NCBI GenBank assembly: GCA_046498185.1
Contig: JAWOBE010000099.1
Span: 1 to 9,912, forward strand
Reading direction: 5' to 3'
DNA from: CAYXDR01 sp046498185
Lineage (GTDB): Bacteria; Desulfobacterota; DSM-4660; Desulfatiglandales; Desulfatiglandaceae
DNA: 9,912 nucleotides
The notes beneath the pieces are model-generated. The model was not told the DNA's origin. It saw only the letters and a list, made by a program, of their open reading frames with translations, and did not search any database. The position numbers and the translations under genes are program-made. This document shows, piece by piece, positions 7,195-9,912 of the stretch (the stretch's first letter is position 1; each line of letters begins with the position of its first letter).

Positions 7195-8721
7195 ATGGCC
7201 GACCGACTGTATACATCCAATGAGGCGGACGAGGTGCTCAGCGCCCTGCGTTTCGAAACCAAACTGGAAAAGGCGACCCTAGCCCGTATAGCTTTTGCTC
7301 TGTCGTTGATCAACGATGGGGCGGATGTGGCCCAGAGCACCGGTTTTACCGGCGCGGAGATGAAGCGCCCCACATTTGTGGGAGAAGACGAGGGCTTCAT
7401 GCGGGCGTTGATATGCCACGTCTACGGGAAAAGCGATATCGATGAAGATGGTTTTTTCTCAAACCGTTCCATTGTGAAAAACCATATCGACAGCGGGGCC
7501 GCTCTCCTGAGCAGGCTGTACCAGGAATGCGGACGTGACGCGGATAGCCTCCTGATGCGACTAATGGACGAAGTGGAGTTTGGAGGACGGCGTGAAACGG
7601 CTGGCCATGGGCTGGATATCTTCATCGGCCGTACCCTGCTACAGCAGGAGGACCTGATCATAGAGATCAACAATACCGCCAAGCATGCCAACTCGCACCT
7701 GGCCATTATGGGCAAACCGGGCACGGGAAAGACCCAGTTTGTATTAAAAATCCTGACGGATATACGCCAGCAGTCCAATTACCAGACCAATTTCATCTAC
7801 TTCGACTATAAGGGTGATGTGGTGGACAATGAACCATTCTTAGAAGCCGCCAAGGTCCATCCTTTCCGGCTGCTCCAGGAAGGGGAAAGTCTACCCATCA
7901 ATCCTTTTGTCTTACCGGCCTATGATGAGCAGACGGTCAATGTATCGGCCCGGGAAAAGGCGGAGAGCTTTGCCTCCATTAATAGCAAACTGGGTGTGGT
8001 CCAAAAGGGCACATTGACCGAGGCGATCCGCGCCTCCTATGCACAGCGGGCTGACTCAGCTGCTCCATATCCGGATTTCCACGATGTGTACCGCATGGTG
8101 GCTGCAATGTATGAAGACGACAATAGAAGAGATGACAGCCTCATCGAAGTGCTACGTGATCTCTCAGATTTCGATCTCTTTTGGCGGCATGGAAGCGATG
8201 TAGCCCCCATCGACCGGCTTTCCAATCGAACACTGCTGATTGATGTGCACGCCATGCCGGTACTAAAAGAACTGGTGGCTTATCTTGTGATCGAACGGCT
8301 TTATAAGGAAATGGCGCTGCTGCCCGACAGCCCGATACGTGACGGCCGCCGCACCATACGGTCCATTCTGGTCATAGACGAAGCCCATAACTATTTAAGC
8401 CAGCGCAATATTTTTTTACAGCGCATCATCCGTGAGGGCCGCTCTAAAGGTATTGTGGTTTTTTTCGCCAGCCAATCCCCCAACGATTACCAGCAGAAGT
8501 TTTTCAATTTCCAAGAGCTGCTTGAGTTTGCTTTCATTTTTCAATGTGAAGGCGTTTCGGCCGCATCGGTACAGGATATTCTGGGCTGCAGCAACAAAAC
8601 CGCCAAAGACCTGCAGACTGAAATCGCGCGTCTGGAACCCTGGCAGGTTGTGGCCCGTAGTCCTGAGAAAACGGAAGAGTTTGTAAAATTCACGGCAGAA
8701 GCGTTTTACAAGAATTATTGA
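7195..8721 (+). CDS. DndE-like domain fused to HerA/FtsK-like ATPase
   Basis: Ordinary DndE is a protein of about 110-130 residues that binds nicked double-stranded DNA. Here residues 1 to about 125 resemble DndE (RFETKLEKATLARIAFALSL, 19-38; RPTFVGEDEGFMRALICHVY, 58-77; VKNHIDSGAALLSRLY, 94-109). Residues 135-508 form a HerA/FtsK-like motor: a beta segment DIFIGRTLLQ (141-150), Walker A GKPGTGKT (173-180), a DYKGD motif after strand 2 (204-208), Walker B ILVIDEAHNYL (391-401), candidate arginine fingers in QRIIREGRS (409-417), and the polar sensor FASQSP (424-429). The motor likely forms a hexameric ring that moves on DNA, by family analogy. The start is 3 nt after the dndD stop with GGGAG nine bases upstream, so co-translation with DndD is expected. 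No nuclease motif is apparent. The N-terminal match is from pattern and length; the ATPase call is firm. Confidence 0.85.
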   Translation: MADRLYTSNEADEVLSALRFETKLEKATLARIAFALSLINDGADVAQSTGFTGAEMKRPTFVGEDEGFMRALICHVYGKSDIDEDGFFSNRSIVKNHIDSGAALLSRLYQECGRDADSLLMRLMDEVEFGGRRETAGHGLDIFIGRTLLQQEDLIIEINNTAKHANSHLAIMGKPGTGKTQFVLKILTDIRQQSNYQTNFIYFDYKGDVVDNEPFLEAAKVHPFRLLQEGESLPINPFVLPAYDEQTVNVSAREKAESFASINSKLGVVQKGTLTEAIRASYAQRADSAAPYPDFHDVYRMVAAMYEDDNRRDDSLIEVLRDLSDFDLFWRHGSDVAPIDRLSNRTLLIDVHAMPVLKELVAYLVIERLYKEMALLPDSPIRDGRRTIRSILVIDEAHNYLSQRNIFLQRIIREGRSKGIVVFFASQSPNDYQQKFFNFQELLEFAFIFQCEGVSAASVQDILGCSNKTAKDLQTEIARLEPWQVVARSPEKTEEFVKFTAEAFYKNY

Positions 8722-8746
8722 TGTGTAACACAGAGGTCATTTTATC

Positions 8747-9394
8747 ATGGATTTATTGGATGATCTGGAGAAACGTGTAAGTCAAATTATTTCGGAACTT
8801 ACAGATATCATCCAGAATCTGGAGAATGATATAGTTGATTCTAGAAAAGCGATTGCTTTCAGCCAGGTTAAGGAAATTGAAGCGTCTATCAAGCGGATGA
8901 AAAAGCAGAATCTTCCTATTCCAGTGGAACTTCAAGAATTGAAAATAAAGTTGTTTTCAAAACAGGAGAGCCATCAAAAGCGAATTACGCTCTATCAGAG
9001 GATCCAGAAAGGCATCGGTGAGCTACAAAATCGACCGAAAATCGGAGTGCCCAGAAGTGGACAATTTAATCATTCCAATGGCGTCGTTTCACTCCAAAGG
9101 AAGCCCTTCAATTATAAAAAACCACTAGGAAGTAAAGGATACAGCAACTTGGAAGATTATTTAATTCCAGTTATCAAATTGATGTGGAATGGATTAAATC
9201 ACACAGAAGCATTCCGGAAAATTGCTCAGCGATTAGATGTGAGATATACTACTGTCAGCGCACAGTGCACAAAAGCGCTTAATTTGACCACAGATGAGTT
9301 TGTTCATCAGGTGAATTCCAAGGAAATTGTTTTTTTGCTTAAAAAAAAGTATTCAAAACAATATAACAAAATTGAGGCTGAGTTACTATTATGA
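8747..9394 (+). CDS. HTH-like protein sharing the RAMA protein's N-terminal module
   Basis: This 215-residue protein belongs to no named family that I recognise with certainty. Residues 1-95 are helical, probably coiled coil, and contain MKKQNLPIPVELQELKIKLF (51-70), which lines up with RTGVPVPKELRSLKLEL in the RAMA protein at 4547-5203. A basic, Gly/Pro-rich linker follows (about 97-132). Residues 134-190 look like a helix-turn-helix: LEDYLIPVIKLMWNGLNHTE (135-154), IAQRLDVRYTTVSAQCTKAL (159-178), and a short helix ending in DEFVHQV. The run RLDVRYTTVSAQC has the spacing of a recognition helix. It probably binds DNA, either as regulator or as target sensor; both are inference. It lies 25 nt after the ATPase gene with GAGG at 8733-8736. 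Base composition is clearly AT-richer than the upstream genes (about 37% GC at 8761-8820 against 58% at 8581-8640), suggesting a separate origin. Confidence 0.75.
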   Translation: MDLLDDLEKRVSQIISELTDIIQNLENDIVDSRKAIAFSQVKEIEASIKRMKKQNLPIPVELQELKIKLFSKQESHQKRITLYQRIQKGIGELQNRPKIGVPRSGQFNHSNGVVSLQRKPFNYKKPLGSKGYSNLEDYLIPVIKLMWNGLNHTEAFRKIAQRLDVRYTTVSAQCTKALNLTTDEFVHQVNSKEIVFLLKKKYSKQYNKIEAELLL

Positions 9395-9498
9395 TGTATA
9401 GTTTCATTAAATATAGTATTAATGACGAAAATAATTTCACTTACATAATGTACCATGTTCTATAGTTTTATATGTACGTATTTTTTTAGTGTTGCTAT
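9395..9498. other. AT-rich intergenic gap after the operon
   Basis: About 100 nt of very AT-rich DNA separates the operon from the right-edge remnants. It has short weak inverted matches (tacata near 9443, tatgta near 9471) and a run of seven or more T at 9480-9487. A GC-rich terminator stem is not visible. It may hold a weak terminator or the promoter of the next gene, but nothing specific can be supported. Confidence 0.5.
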
Positions 9499-9606
9499 AT
9501 GTCTGAATGTTTTAACTATATTGGTGGTGTGGATGGCTGTAAGGCGGGCTGGTTTGCTGTTGTCCTTTCTGAAGGCGAAGCATGGCACCGAGGCGGTTGT
9601 TTCTGA
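9499..9606 (+). pseudogene. N-terminal remnant of a DUF429 (RNase H-like) gene
   Basis: The frame runs 35 codons from ATG 9499 to TGA 9604-9606. It begins MSECFNYIGGVDGCKAGWFA and ends VVLSEGEAWHRGGCF. The IGGVDGCKAGW-x-AVVL stretch is the first strand and catalytic-aspartate region of the DUF429 family (predicted RNase H-fold nucleases of roughly 200-250 residues). The later IDxPIGL region and the rest of the fold are missing in all three frames up to the window end. The gene is therefore broken by a frameshift and/or by replacement of the downstream part. No clear Shine-Dalgarno precedes it. Whether it was ever part of the defence operon cannot be said. Confidence 0.65.
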
Positions 9607-9643
9607 AAACCTAGACTTCAACTGTGGTTGCGGAGAATTCTAT

Positions 9644-9912
9644 ATGGCTCAAGTCTTTTTAATGCTCAATGGAGATTGCGTTGAAACGGCGCGCTTGCCT
9701 GACCCGAGTGAGCAGTTGCTCCCCGGCATACGATGGGGACGGTTCCAGGACTTCTTCACTCCCGCCTTCTGGTACACGCAGGTCCTTATGGCTGAACACC
9801 GAGGTTTTCCTGAGAAACCTCGGCTGGGCAATACACTCGCGGAGGAAGTGGCCGCATGCCTTCTTGGCGGCTACGGAATGCGAGCCGAACTTGGCTTGCT
9901 AGCGTTTCGGAG
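9644..9912 (+). CDS. Partial gene, possible DNA-glycosylase-like protein
   Basis: The frame is open to the right edge with no stop, giving 89 residues of an N-terminal part. ATG 9644 has GGAG at 9632-9635, 8 nt upstream; the same frame is also open back to ATG 9533. Notable segments are LPGIRWGRFQDFFTPAFWYT and LGNTLAEEVAACLLGGYGMR, followed by AELGLLAF. The Leu-Ala-Glu-Glu-Val-Ala-Ala-Cys-Leu-Leu-Gly-Gly run reads as a conserved helix, so this is real protein. I associate it loosely with bacterial proteins of the 8-oxoguanine glycosylase (OGG) fold, but this is a low-confidence memory and the helix-hairpin-helix and catalytic residues would lie beyond the edge. GC content is high (about 62% over 9721-9780), unlike the AT-rich gap before it. 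A 9-bp perfect inverted repeat lies within the frame at 9799-9823. Confidence 0.6.
   Translation, partial: MAQVFLMLNGDCVETARLPDPSEQLLPGIRWGRFQDFFTPAFWYTQVLMAEHRGFPEKPRLGNTLAEEVAACLLGGYGMRAELGLLAFR
9799..9823. repeat. Perfect 9-bp inverted repeat with 7-nt loop
   Basis: ccgaggttt (9799-9807) and aaacctcgg (9815-9823) are exact reverse complements around a 7-nt loop. It lies inside the right-edge partial reading frame and no T-run follows, so it is not a typical terminator. It may be a coincidence of coding or a small structured element. Confidence 0.6.

Noticed and set aside
5200..8721. A complete canonical Dnd phosphorothioation system
   Set aside because: DndD and a DndE-like domain are present, but no DndC, DndA or DndB and no DndFGH are seen in any frame, so sulfur modification is not supported by this window.
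9391..9465. 24-codon frame beginning at ATG 9391, overlapping the stop of the HTH-like gene
   Set aside because: It is very short, AT-rich and has no motif; the overlap with the stop codon is likely chance.
9440..9488. Rho-independent terminator after the operon
   Set aside because: A T-run exists, but the possible stem is short, AT-only and imperfect.
9669..9902. Alternative plus-strand frame of 77 codons and an antisense frame at 9649-9831
   Set aside because: They shadow the 9644 frame, which has a ribosome site and a conserved-looking helix; their translations are Arg/Ser/Thr-rich and unlike real proteins.
1..9912. CRISPR array, tRNA, rRNA or insertion sequence
   Set aside because: No regularly spaced repeats, no cloverleaf or rRNA-like sequence, and no transposase or terminal inverted repeats were seen, including at the junction near 400.

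Overview
The window is a piece of a bacterial defence island, about 10 kb, with a nine-gene run on the + strand (about 400 to 9394). Neighbouring genes overlap by 4 nt or are separated by no more than about 25 nt, so the run reads as one transcription unit. Most of it has GC content in the high fifties with good Shine-Dalgarno sites. That suits a mesophilic Gram-negative bacterium, possibly a deltaproteobacterium/Desulfobacterota, but no marker gene fixes the taxon. Several AT-rich blocks (1-390, the first half of hsdS, and 8722-9498) look like separately acquired segments.

Layout. At the left edge (1-455, minus strand) is part of an AT-rich gene for a TerB-like/PH-like hypothetical protein. 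It collides near 385-430 with the C-terminal part of a type I DNA methyltransferase (HsdM) that has lost its catalytic domain. HsdM overlaps a full-length two-TRD specificity subunit (HsdS). Next come a DarTG toxin-antitoxin pair: DarT, a DNA thymidine ADP-ribosyltransferase, and DarG, a macrodomain antitoxin. Then follow a 59-residue protein of the kind found beside DNA-modification systems, a protein with a C-terminal RAMA-like domain, DndD (SMC/RecF-like ATPase), and a 508-residue protein that fuses a DndE-like domain to a HerA/FtsK-like ATPase. The run ends with an AT-rich gene whose N-terminal region resembles that of the RAMA protein but whose C-terminus looks like a helix-turn-helix.

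After an AT-rich gap there is a 35-codon remnant of a DUF429 (RNase H-like) gene. A second partial gene then runs off the right edge.

Working idea (inference). HsdM/HsdS would mark host DNA, the RAMA protein (and perhaps its HTH paralogue) would read DNA state, and DndD with the DndE-HerA fusion would be the ATP-driven effector in place of HsdR. DarTG would add a DNA-ADP-ribosylating, abortive arm. No DndC sulfurtransferase, DndA, DndB, DndFGH or HsdR is present in the window, so this is not a canonical phosphorothioation cluster as seen here. The truncated hsdM means this copy of the modification arm is probably broken, unless another methyltransferase substitutes.
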